In this document: positions 7,066 through 15,053 of the stretch, one piece after another
Numbering within the stretch: position 1 is the stretch's first letter
How the letters are laid out: every line of letters begins with the position of its first letter
Source of the DNA: JBBDWJ01 sp040902925
GTDB lineage: Bacteria > Acidobacteriota > Terriglobia > Bryobacterales > UBA6623
Length of the DNA stretch: 28,005 nt
Direction of reading: 5' to 3'
NCBI GenBank assembly: GCA_040902925.1
Contig: JBBDWJ010000173.1
Location: 1 to 28,005, forward strand
The notes under the pieces: model-generated
What the model was told of the DNA's origin: nothing
The model's database searches: none
The model's input: the letters and a program-made list of their open reading frames with translations, nothing else
Position numbers and translations under genes: made by a program

Positions 7066-9030
7066 CTATTGCCCGTCCTGCTTCAGCAGCGCCGGCGGCG
7101 GCGCATCCGGCGTTCTCGAAACCCGGCCCAGATAGGCCTCCTCGACCGAGACGTTGTTCTTCGCAAGCGTCTGGCCTGTGACGCGGTCAAGCTCCACGCG
7201 CGCGCTGCTGTAGCTGCGCATGGCGTTGATTTCGGCCGTTCGCGCCGTCGCCAGGTCGCGCTGCGACTGCACGATCTGAAAGATGGTCGAGGTCCCCAGG
7301 TCAAACCGTTTGCGTTCCGAGTCCAGCATCTCTTCCTGCAACTTGCGGCCCTCGACCCCTGCCGTGTACGTCTCGCGCGCCTGCTCGAGGTTCGTGAGGG
7401 CGCGCTTCACTTCGAGTTTCATGGCGTTTTCGGCCTGCTGCAACTGGATGTCGGACTTGCGCCGCCGCAGCAGCTCGCGCGTCATGTCGGCCTGCGCCTG
7501 GCGGTTCTTGAGCGGGATGTTGAGCTGCAGCGACACGCCGTAGTCGGGGAAGTTGCGCCGGAAAATCTGGCCCACGGCGCTTCCGAAACCACCCACGAAA
7601 AACGAGTCGGGCGGCGGAACATCCGGCGATCCGATCAGGTCGGGATTCAGCGAGCCGGCCAGGCCGTTGTTGGTAGCGAAACCCGTGACGTCCACCGACG
7701 GCAGCATCGCGTTGCGGATACCCTTCAGATTGATGTCACTGTTGGTCAGGTTGATGCGCTGCTGCGCCAATGTCGGGCGCGACTGCAGGGCCATCGAAAT
7801 CAGATCCTGCAAAGGCTGCACGGGCTCCACATCGGGAATCACCATATGATCCGTCGGCACGATCTCGACGTTGGCCAGGGTGACGCTGGTCGGGCCGTGT
7901 TTCGTCAACGCGTTCTTAATAATGTCCTGCTGCTGCTTTACGGTGTTTTCCGCCAGGATGAGCTGCCGCTGGAAGTTGACGGCCTCGGCTCTGGCGCGGG
8001 TGACTTCGATTCTCGCCAATAGTCCCAGATCCACTTTTCGCTGGTTATCCCTCACAAGCTGCTCGGAAAGCGCCAGGTCGCTGCGGCGCGCCTCGGCTTC
8101 CTGCAGGAAGCTGATCAGGTCCCAATAAAGGTTCTGTATCCGCGAAACCGTTGTGATCACCTGCTCTTTGAATTGCAGGTCTTGCACCTCGCGGTTGTTG
8201 TTGGCGACGCGAATCTGCCGCTCGTTGATGGCCCGCCCGAAACCCTGCGTCAGCCGCTGGCGGATCGATACGTTCATCTCGCTGCTGATGGTCGGGTTCA
8301 GGTTGTTGCGCAGGTTGTTGGTCGACTGGTTGAAATTCGTAAAGCCGAGATTGAAAGTCGTACCGGTCGTGAAACCCTTGGAGAAATTGAACTGGTAGCT
8401 GCCGAAATCCTGGATCAAAGTGTTGGTGCCGGTGACGAAGTTGCTGATCTGAGGGTTGCTTTGGCGCGTCCAGAACATGCTGGTGGTGACCACGGGATCG
8501 AGCGCCGTAACCTGGGTGCCGAAGAACGAGCTGGCCGAGCCGGTGTCGCCGCCCGATGCCGCCTGGGCGGCGTCTCCCGCGCCCTGGAAGATACCGGTGG
8601 CTTGTCCGGGGGCCCCTTGCCCTCCTCCGCCGGTGCCGCCGCCTTGCGCCGAAGCCTGCGTCGAAAGCGTGCTGATCTGCGTTTGCACGCCGCTGAGGTT
8701 CTGGCCCGAGCGGGCGCGCAGGATATCGGTATCAGCCTCGAGCGGCCCATAGCGCGACACGGCGATGTCGAGATTGTTTTCGAGCGCGATGGCCAGGGCA
8801 TCCGCCAGCGACAGGTAGAGCTTGCCGTCGCGGATCATCTGGTCGAGCCGTTCGGTGTCGGAAAGGTTCGCCGGGCCGATCTCGCGGGGCTTATAGATGT
8901 TGAAATTCGGGAACGTGCCGGCGCCCTGGGTCAGGTCGAGAGACTGCTCGTTGATCTGCGCGGGCAGGCCCGCCGAAAGGCACAACAGGGCTCCGGTGGC
9001 GAAAAAGGTACGGAGCGTGATTCGAGGCAT
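7066..9030 (-). CDS. TolC-family outer membrane efflux protein (stand-alone)
   Basis: A 654-residue protein. Residues 1-25 form a signal peptide (ending GLPAQ). A typical TolC start follows (LSLADALAIALENNLDIAV, residues 73-91). Residues 129-165 are a Gly/Ala/Gln-rich tract in the first repeat. Two long alpha-helical stretches with NLYWDL-type and NIPLKNRQAQAD motifs match the two outer membrane efflux protein repeats. It should form the trimeric outer-membrane channel of a tripartite exporter. The length is above the usual 430-550, explained by an N-terminal extension (26-70) and the Gly tract. A ribosome binding site (AAGGAG, 8 nt before the ATG) fixes the start. No adaptor or pump gene adjoins it, so it may serve the export locus further right or another pump. 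Confidence 0.88.
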   Translation of the reverse strand: MPRITLRTFFATGALLCLSAGLPAQINEQSLDLTQGAGTFPNFNIYKPREIGPANLSDTERLDQMIRDGKLYLSLADALAIALENNLDIAVSRYGPLEADTDILRARSGQNLSGVQTQISTLSTQASAQGGGTGGGGQGAPGQATGIFQGAGDAAQAASGGDTGSASSFFGTQVTALDPVVTTSMFWTRQSNPQISNFVTGTNTLIQDFGSYQFNFSKGFTTGTTFNLGFTNFNQSTNNLRNNLNPTISSEMNVSIRQRLTQGFGRAINERQIRVANNNREVQDLQFKEQVITTVSRIQNLYWDLISFLQEAEARRSDLALSEQLVRDNQRKVDLGLLARIEVTRARAEAVNFQRQLILAENTVKQQQDIIKNALTKHGPTSVTLANVEIVPTDHMVIPDVEPVQPLQDLISMALQSRPTLAQQRINLTNSDINLKGIRNAMLPSVDVTGFATNNGLAGSLNPDLIGSPDVPPPDSFFVGGFGSAVGQIFRRNFPDYGVSLQLNIPLKNRQAQADMTRELLRRRKSDIQLQQAENAMKLEVKRALTNLEQARETYTAGVEGRKLQEEMLDSERKRFDLGTSTIFQIVQSQRDLATARTAEINAMRSYSSARVELDRVTGQTLAKNNVSVEEAYLGRVSRTPDAPPPALLKQDGQ

Positions 9031-9094
9031 GGGGCAATCTCCTTGATTCGCGCGGACGACGGCCGCACCGTGGTCCGCAAGTCACTGATTCAGG

Positions 9095-9124
9095 GATATA
9101 TCGGCAGACGAGTCCACTGTCTAA
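9095..9124 (-). promoter_or_regulatory. Possible promoter for the stand-alone tolC-like gene
   Basis: Read on the minus strand, TTAGAC (9119-9124) is followed after 18 nt by TATATC (9095-9100). The start codon is about 65 nt further on. The boxes match the sigma70 consensus only in part. Confidence 0.3.
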
Positions 9125-9299
9125 GACGTGCAGGAGCGCTCGCGGTTTGGCCGGCGGGGCCGATGGGTCCGGGCAAGCCAGTCTCCTGCGGCGGTCGGGA
9201 TCCACCCTAACCCTACATTGGGAGTACGAGGCCCGCGAGGCAAATGTTTCTCGGCATTCCTATTGTGGGGCCAAACAGGGTCACTGGGAAGCCACGCCT

Positions 9300-9335
9300 G
9301 TCCGCGGTTTCGCATCGCCAGGGCGGCCCGCGGAC
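9300..9335. repeat. Long-armed inverted repeat in divergent intergenic region
   Basis: Perfect 8-bp arms GTCCGCGG (9300-9307) and CCGCGGAC (9328-9335) are separated by 20 nt. The position, about 200 nt before the symporter and about 270 nt from the tolC-like start, is far from both coding starts. It could be a structured leader or a protein-binding site. Confidence 0.4.
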
Positions 9336-9527
9336 GCGGCCGGCGCGTACGGGGAATCATCCGTGTTACGGTGTGTTGTTTGTCGGCGCGGTGGAGAGCG
9401 TCAGCCTGGCGAGCTTGGGTCAGAGATCAGCGCTCCGCCCAGAGGCCAATCCTTAGGCTCACTTGGAAAAGCGGAATTTTCGGCGCCACGCCCGCCCAAA
9501 GACAGCTATTTTACAGGGGTTCGTTGA

Positions 9528-11087
9528 TTGCCTGATCAAGATTCGACTTCGCGGCGCCGGATCGGCGTTTTCGCCGGCCTGGCCGTTTTTGGGGGCCTGT
9601 TGTTGATGCCCACGCCCCAGGGGATGAGCGGCGCCGCCCAGAGCATGGCCGCCGTAGCGCTGCTGATGGCGATCTGGTGGATCACCGAGGCTACCCACAT
9701 CGCCGTCACCGCGCTGCTACCGCTCGCGCTGTTCCCGCTGCTGGGCATCATGCCGAGCAGCGCCGTTGCGGAGCAGTACACCAACCACATCGTGTTTCTT
9801 TACGTAGGGGGGTTCATCATCGCCCTGGCGATGGAGAAATGGGACCTCCACCGCCGCGTGGCCCTCGCCACCATCGCGCAGTTCGGAACGCGGCCCGAGC
9901 GGCTCGTGCTCGGGTTCATGGTCGCTACGGCGTTTCTATCGATGTGGATCTCAAACACCGCCACGACCATGATGATGCTGCCCATCGCGACCGCCGTGGC
10001 TCGTCAATTGGCCGAGCTGGCGGCCTCGGCGCCGGGCCGGCCGGAAGGCGTTGACCGCCAGGTCGAATCCACCTTCGGGCTCGTGCTGCTGCTTGGCATC
10101 GCCTACTCGGCCAGCATCGGCGGCATCGGCACCATCATCGGATCTCCGACCAACATCGCCTTCCTGGGGTTCGTCCAAAGAGAGTTTCCCAACGAGCGGC
10201 CGATCGCGTTCCTCGACTGGAGCCTGATGTGCGTTCCGATCGTGATTGTCTTCCTGCCGATTGCCTGGCTATACCTCTGCCGCTTCGGCGCCGGGGTATC
10301 CCTGAGCAGCTTCCGTTTCGGCGGCGGCCAGGAAGTGATCGATGCGGAGCGCCATCGGCTAGGACTCATGACGGGCCCCGAGAAGGCGGTGCTCGCCGTT
10401 GCCTCAACGACGGCCCTGCTGTGGATCTTTCGCGAGCCGTTCGAGCTGGGAGCTTTCCGCGTGCCAGGCTGGTCGGGTCTGTTCGGAAACCCCGAGCTGC
10501 TACACGATTCCACCGTCGCCATGGCGATGGGCATTCTGCTGTTCCTGTTGCCGGTCAATCTGCGCGGCGGCAAGGAATGGAAGGGCCGCCGCGAGCGGTT
10601 TCTCATGGATTGGGGCACCGTCCAGAAGGGCATTCCCTGGGGTATCGTGCTGCTGTTTGGCGGTGGGTTTGCCCTGGCTACCGGCATCGACCAGACCGGC
10701 CTCGACGAGTGGATCGGCAGTCAACTGGCCGTCCTCAAGGGGACGCCGGTGTGGGTGCTCATTCCGGCCACATGCTTACTGGCGGCGCTGCTAACCGAAA
10801 CGACATCCAATATCGCCACCGTTCTGATGCTCTCCCCCGTGATTGCCGCCACGGCTGTCGAGATCGGCGTTCACCCCTACCTGCTTTTGATTCCCGCCGC
10901 TGTGATGGCCTCGTTTGCGTTCATGCTGCCGGTCGCCACGCCCCCGAACGCGATCGTCTTCAGCAGCGGCTGGATCACCATTCCCCAGATGTTCCGCGCC
11001 GGTTTCGTCCTCGACTTGATCGCCATGGCGATTGTGCCCACGATGGTTTATTTCCTGGGCTCCGCCGTCATCGGCCTGGGCGGCTGA
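9528..11087 (+). CDS. DASS/SLC13-family sodium-dependent anion (dicarboxylate or sulfate) symporter
   Basis: A 519-residue polytopic protein with about 11-12 hydrophobic segments and the two-fold repeat of the divalent anion:Na+ symporters. The first signature SNT lies at 142-144 (WISNTATTMMMLP), with the matching hairpin GSPTNIAF at 205-212. The second repeat has TETTSNIATVLMLSP at 423-437 and VATPPNAIVFSSG at 469-481. These Ser-Asn-Thr and Thr-Pro loops bind Na+ and the carboxylate in characterised members such as VcINDY. Substrate (succinate-like dicarboxylate, citrate or sulfate) cannot be decided. The start is a TTG with AGGGG 8 nt upstream; no ATG fits nearby. It is likely a single-gene unit, with the kinase gene 233 nt downstream. 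Confidence 0.88.
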   Translation: MPDQDSTSRRRIGVFAGLAVFGGLLLMPTPQGMSGAAQSMAAVALLMAIWWITEATHIAVTALLPLALFPLLGIMPSSAVAEQYTNHIVFLYVGGFIIALAMEKWDLHRRVALATIAQFGTRPERLVLGFMVATAFLSMWISNTATTMMMLPIATAVARQLAELAASAPGRPEGVDRQVESTFGLVLLLGIAYSASIGGIGTIIGSPTNIAFLGFVQREFPNERPIAFLDWSLMCVPIVIVFLPIAWLYLCRFGAGVSLSSFRFGGGQEVIDAERHRLGLMTGPEKAVLAVASTTALLWIFREPFELGAFRVPGWSGLFGNPELLHDSTVAMAMGILLFLLPVNLRGGKEWKGRRERFLMDWGTVQKGIPWGIVLLFGGGFALATGIDQTGLDEWIGSQLAVLKGTPVWVLIPATCLLAALLTETTSNIATVLMLSPVIAATAVEIGVHPYLLLIPAAVMASFAFMLPVATPPNAIVFSSGWITIPQMFRAGFVLDLIAMAIVPTMVYFLGSAVIGLGG

Positions 11088-11287
11088 CTCCCTGCTTTTC
11101 CCCGTTTTCGGGCGGGTCAGCTCACCCATTGGCAACGATCGCTCTGGAACGGTTCCCCCCTCTGACCGATAGAGACATAAGGGCTTGGTTACCGCGATCC
11201 CAAAGAAGCGAAGCCTTGGCCGGCGTAGCTGCGGCCAGGGCGGGCGGGACGGTCGCCGAAGCCGGATGACGGGTATGCGAAAGCTCG

Positions 11288-11305
11288 CCGTATGACCGTA
11301 TGACC
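11288..11305 (+). repeat. Short tandem direct repeat before the hybrid kinase gene
   Basis: CCGTATGA occurs twice head to tail (11288-11295 and 11296-11303), followed by CC. It ends 15 nt before the kinase ATG, in the 233-nt gap after the symporter gene. Apart from this, the gap shows only GC-rich stems such as GGCC...GGCC near 11220-11240. Confidence 0.4.
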
Positions 11306-11320
11306 AGCGAGACATAGGAA

Positions 11321-12922
11321 ATGGGCCGCGGCCGAAATACCCTGGAAAACGTGCCCACCCGCCGGCTGGATGCGCGCCAGCGCCTGGTGGTTGAGTCCCA
11401 CCGCGCCTTGGCCCAGCGGCTGGAGTTCTTCGTCCACGAGATGCCGCTGGGATGCATCATTTGGGACCAGGACGCCCGGGTGATCGAATGGAACCGGGCC
11501 GCCGCGGGCATCTTTGGCTGGTCTGACGCCGAGGCTTTTCAACGTACCTACACGGAATTGTTGGCGCCCGAGGAGGACTGTGAAGCCAGCGAGCAGCTTT
11601 GGCGCCGGCTGCTAGAGGGCGAAACAACCCGCCTGCCAGGTGAATCTCGCACCAAAACCCGCGGCGTCATCGAATGCGAATGGTTCCACACGCCGCTAGC
11701 CAATGAATCGGGGGTGGTGGTGGCGGTGGCCTCGATGGTTGTCGACGTCACCGAGCGCAAGGCGCTGGAGCGGCAACTGCTGCAAAGCCAGAAGCTCCAG
11801 GCCGTCGCGATTCTCGCCGGTGGCATCGCGCACGATTTCAATAATCTGCTCACCAGCGTGCTGGGCAACATCAGCCTGGCGCTCATGAAGCTGGGGCCGG
11901 GGCACAAAGCCTCGGCGGGCCTCAAAGACGCTGAGCGGGCCGCCGAGCGGGCCGCCGAGCTGACCCGCCAACTTTTGCGTTTCAGCCGCAAGTCGCCCGT
12001 CGAATTCCAGCCGGTCGATTTGAATCAAAGTGTCAACGAGGTGGTCTCGCTGCTGCAGCACAGCGTGGCGCAGGCCATCACTATCGAGACAGATCTCGAC
12101 CCCGCCCTGTGGAAGGTCGAGGCCGACGCCGGCCAATTGGCGCAGGTCGTGATGAACCTCTGCGTCAACGCCTGGGACGCCATTGGTGATGACGGTAGGA
12201 TCTGCATTCGGTCCTCGAACCGCAAGCTCAGCCGCAAGTCCTGCCGCGGACAGCCCGAGGCCCGCCCCGGGGATTTCGTGGAAATCGAGGTCAAGGACAA
12301 CGGCTCGGGAATGGACGAGGAGACGCTGGCCCACCTGTTCGAGCCGTTTTTCACGACAAAAGCGTCCGGCAAGGGCACGGGCCTAGGTTTGGCGATGGTC
12401 TACAGCATCATCAAGCATCACCAGGGCTGGGTGTGTGTGTCGAGCCATCGCGGCGAAGGGTCGGCGTTCCGGCTGTACTTGCCTCGTACGAAACGCCTCG
12501 CCGCGGCCAAGCCGGAGATCCCTGGGCGGCAGGCGCGTCCCGGCAAGGGGACCATTCTGCTGGCGGATGACGAGGATGGGGTGCGCAAGCTGGCCGCCGC
12601 GGTGCTCGAGCACAACGGCCATCGCGTCATTCAGGCCCGCAACGGCGTGGAAGCCCTGGCGGCGCTCCGCAAATCGCGCAAACACGTCCGCTTGGTGCTG
12701 CTCGACCTGAAAATGCCAAAAATGTCGGGCTGGGAGGCGCTGGATCGGATCCGGCAGCTTGCCCCGGAGATTCCGGTCATTCTGACGAGCGGGTTTGCAA
12801 TGGAAGAAGAGCAGGGCGAGGCGCGCCTACGCGGAGCACGGGCGCTTTTGCCCAAGCCTTATCGCGCACAAACGCTGCTGACCGCCGTCGGCGAAAGCCT
12901 CGATGGGCAGAGCGAGGGCTAA
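11321..12922 (+). CDS. Hybrid sensor histidine kinase (PAS, HisKA, HATPase, receiver)
   Basis: A 533-residue soluble kinase with no membrane helix, so it should sense a cytoplasmic signal. A PAS domain spans about 32-145 (GCIIWDQDARVIEWNRAA). The H box is AGGIAHDFNNLL with phospho-acceptor His171. The ATP-binding part has the N box around Asn279/Asn283, DNGSGM at 326-331, LFEPFFTTK at 339-347 and GKGTGLGLAM at 350-359. A C-terminal receiver (about 410-530) has acidic residues Asp416/Glu418, phospho-acceptor Asp462 in LLDLKMPKMSG, and Lys512. The HDFNN box and fused receiver match PAS hybrid kinases common in Acidobacteria and Deltaproteobacteria. An in-frame TAG 6 nt upstream makes ATG 11321 the first possible start, though its AGGAA abuts the codon; GTG 11351 is an alternative. 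The HDOD gene follows after 83 nt and may be a partner. Confidence 0.9.
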   Translation: MGRGRNTLENVPTRRLDARQRLVVESHRALAQRLEFFVHEMPLGCIIWDQDARVIEWNRAAAGIFGWSDAEAFQRTYTELLAPEEDCEASEQLWRRLLEGETTRLPGESRTKTRGVIECEWFHTPLANESGVVVAVASMVVDVTERKALERQLLQSQKLQAVAILAGGIAHDFNNLLTSVLGNISLALMKLGPGHKASAGLKDAERAAERAAELTRQLLRFSRKSPVEFQPVDLNQSVNEVVSLLQHSVAQAITIETDLDPALWKVEADAGQLAQVVMNLCVNAWDAIGDDGRICIRSSNRKLSRKSCRGQPEARPGDFVEIEVKDNGSGMDEETLAHLFEPFFTTKASGKGTGLGLAMVYSIIKHHQGWVCVSSHRGEGSAFRLYLPRTKRLAAAKPEIPGRQARPGKGTILLADDEDGVRKLAAAVLEHNGHRVIQARNGVEALAALRKSRKHVRLVLLDLKMPKMSGWEALDRIRQLAPEIPVILTSGFAMEEEQGEARLRGARALLPKPYRAQTLLTAVGESLDGQSEG

Positions 12923-13005
12923 ACCACTGGGAGGGCCTGCAGAGCGCAGATTCGCCCGCAGCGCACAGGTTCCCGTGGCGGCGGGCGCGAGGTTCCAGCA
13001 CTGCT

Positions 13006-13863
13006 ATGACGCATGAGGTCGAACACGTACGACGGGCCGTGGCCACTCTCCAGGCCCCGATGAGCTCGCTGGAGGTCGTACGGAAGGCGATTCGCGCCAG
13101 TGAGGACGCCGGGCGGGGCAACCTCTACCTGGAACAAATTCTAGTCGCGGACCCGGGCATCACCGCGCGCGTGCTGCGGCTGGCCAACTCCGCTTACTTT
13201 GGCGTCAGCCGCCAGATTTCGACGGTCTCGGTCGCACTCTCAATCATCGGCCAAGACCGGCTACGCAAGCTGCTGCGGCACATTCTGGTTTCGCAGGTCT
13301 TTGACGCCTTGGAGGCGCGTAGCGCCGAGGCAGCGCCGATCTGGCGGACCTCAATTTCCGCCGGCGCGGCCGCCTATGTCATCGCGCGCCTTTGCCGCCT
13401 TGGCGATCCCGAAGAGCTGCTCACCATCGGACTGCTGCACAACGTCGGCGAGTTCGCATTGCTCGCCAAGTTCCCCAACGAATACCTCGCCGTCCAACGC
13501 CTGGCCGGCGGACAGCTTTCCTCGGAAGGACTCAAAGCCGTCTTCGGCACGGACGCCGGCGAGGTGAGCCAATGGCTGCTGGACGCCTGGAATTTTGCAC
13601 CTATTTTCGGCCAGGCGTCGGCCCGCTGGCGGGATGCGCTGTGCCTGGAAGATGCGAAGCCCCCCGAGCCTGAGGTTCTTGTGATTCACGCGGCCGTCTC
13701 CGCCGCCGAGGCCTGGATCGAAGGGCTTGAGGAGCACGAAGCTTTCGCAAGAATCTCGCCCCGTGTAGTGTCCGCGACTGGCCTCGATCAGGACCTGCTG
13801 AACAAACTGTATGGCCAGCTCGCCAATGAAGTTCTGGAAACCGAGGCTTTGCTGCAGGGCTAG
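13006..13863 (+). CDS. HDOD-domain signalling protein
   Basis: A 285-residue protein that is essentially one HDOD domain (about residues 10-210). The typical start is visible (ILVADPGITARVLRLANSAYFG, with LANSAYFG at 59-66). Where true HD phosphohydrolases have HD, this protein has GLLHNVGEFAL with His145-Asn146. HDOD proteins have generally lost the metal site and act as non-enzymatic signalling modules, often beside histidine kinases or c-di-GMP proteins. The tail (211-285) is alpha-helical with no recognised domain. No separate output domain is fused. It sits 83 nt after the hybrid kinase in the same direction, so co-expression is plausible; a functional link is inference. Confidence 0.87.
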   Translation: MTHEVEHVRRAVATLQAPMSSLEVVRKAIRASEDAGRGNLYLEQILVADPGITARVLRLANSAYFGVSRQISTVSVALSIIGQDRLRKLLRHILVSQVFDALEARSAEAAPIWRTSISAGAAAYVIARLCRLGDPEELLTIGLLHNVGEFALLAKFPNEYLAVQRLAGGQLSSEGLKAVFGTDAGEVSQWLLDAWNFAPIFGQASARWRDALCLEDAKPPEPEVLVIHAAVSAAEAWIEGLEEHEAFARISPRVVSATGLDQDLLNKLYGQLANEVLETEALLQG

Positions 13864-14039
13864 TATCCCGAATCAGAAATTCCTGACCCAAGCGAGGGAG
13901 CCTGCGGCGATTTTCCTATTCTGAGGTGCGGCCGGCGGATCGGTCGGCGTGTTTTACACTGGACGAGCATGCCCGGCCAACGGCGAACCGAGACTCATCT
14001 TTCCCCGCTGCCTTCCCGTGTCCGTGAGGACCCACGCGG

Positions 14040-14954
14040 GTGATCCTCGAAACGATTGGCTGGCGGTCGGCGCTGCTGGCGCTGGTGGTGTCGCTGTTGC
14101 GCGGCGGCAATCAGGTTTCCCTCAAGCTGGCGCTGACGGCGCTTTCGCCCTTCTGGACGGCCTTCGCGCGGATGGCAGTGAGCGCGGCCGCGGTGGGCGC
14201 CTGGGGACGGCTGCGGTCGATCCGGCTCAGACCTCTGCCCACGGAATGGCGCCCGCTGTCGATCTTGACCGTGTTGCTGCTGTTTCAAATCGGCTTGCTT
14301 CACTACGGCGCCGATCTTAGCTCGCCCGCCTATTCCGTCGTGCTGATGAACAGCAACCCGATCTGGGCGAACTTCATCGCGCACTTCCTGATTCCCGAAG
14401 ACCGGCTATCGGGACCACGGCTGGCGGGCCTGGCTCTGGCCTTCATGGGTATCTCCGCCGTATTTCTCGGCCGGCCCGACCCGTCGCTGGCGCCTAATCC
14501 GGCCCTGGGGAACGGGCTGATGCTGGCGGCGGCGGTGACCGCGGCGGTGCGAACGGTCTATACCCAGCGGCTTGTGCAATGGATCGAGCCGTCGAAGACG
14601 GTCTTTTGGCAGACAACACTTTCGCTGCCGGTATTTCTTTTGGGGACTTTTTTTGAGCCAAACACCGGGCGCGGGCCGTTGACCTGGGTCCCGATCGCGG
14701 GCGTTCTGTATCAGGGCCTGGCTGTCGGCGCGGCGGGATTGATTCTGTGGGCCTATCTATTGCGGAAGCACAGCCCGGGCGCTTTGAGCGTTTTCTCGTT
14801 TGCGATACCGATCTTCGGCATCTTCTTGAGCGCCTGGCTGCTTTCCGAGCGCGTGACGCCGCGGCTGTTCCTTGGTGTTGCCGCGGTGCTGACGGGGATC
14901 TATCTGGCATCGCGGACCACACCCGCGGCGGACCCCGGTCCACTCACCGACTGA
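14040..14954 (+). CDS. EamA/DMT-family permease
   Basis: A 304-residue membrane protein with about ten hydrophobic segments arranged as two EamA repeats, the pattern of drug/metabolite transporters. Typical parts are the first helix with a Gly/Asn-containing turn (SLLRGGNQVSLKLAL), YSVVLMNSNPIWANFIAHFLIPEDRLSG closing the first repeat, and SVFSFAIPIFGIFLSAWLLSERVTP closing the second. It moves small metabolites across the inner membrane; the substrate is unknown. The start is GTG 14040 with GAGGA 9 nt upstream, and the protein begins MILETIGWRSALLAL. It is transcribed alone, converging on the tolC-like gene that ends at 15054. Confidence 0.87.
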   Translation: MILETIGWRSALLALVVSLLRGGNQVSLKLALTALSPFWTAFARMAVSAAAVGAWGRLRSIRLRPLPTEWRPLSILTVLLLFQIGLLHYGADLSSPAYSVVLMNSNPIWANFIAHFLIPEDRLSGPRLAGLALAFMGISAVFLGRPDPSLAPNPALGNGLMLAAAVTAAVRTVYTQRLVQWIEPSKTVFWQTTLSLPVFLLGTFFEPNTGRGPLTWVPIAGVLYQGLAVGAAGLILWAYLLRKHSPGALSVFSFAIPIFGIFLSAWLLSERVTPRLFLGVAAVLTGIYLASRTTPAADPGPLTD

Positions 14955-15053
14955 CGGCATTGGCCGCCGACCGCGACTTGGCGCCGGCACACGGTGAAGC
15001 CGGGGTTTGACGAACTGCCGCGTACGCCTGGAAACGCCGAGCGGCGGCGCGGT

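Larger units (their letters stand above)
9031..9527. other. Intergenic region between divergent tolC-like and DASS symporter genes
   Basis: 497 nt without a gene I can support. On the minus strand, TTAGAC (9119-9124) and TATATC (9095-9100) with an 18-nt spacer form a possible promoter for the tolC-like gene. A perfect 8-bp inverted repeat, GTCCGCGG (9300-9307) and CCGCGGAC (9328-9335), encloses a 20-nt loop that can itself pair (GCC/GGC). A TATTTT at 9507-9512 is too close to the symporter start to be an ordinary -10. No protein or known RNA family is recognised. Confidence 0.45.

Noticed and set aside
11088..11320. Possible c-di-GMP (GEMM) or other riboswitch before the hybrid kinase
   Set aside because: GCGAAGCC and paired GGCC segments recall parts of the motif, but the conserved GGCAAACC-type segment and the overall order are missing.
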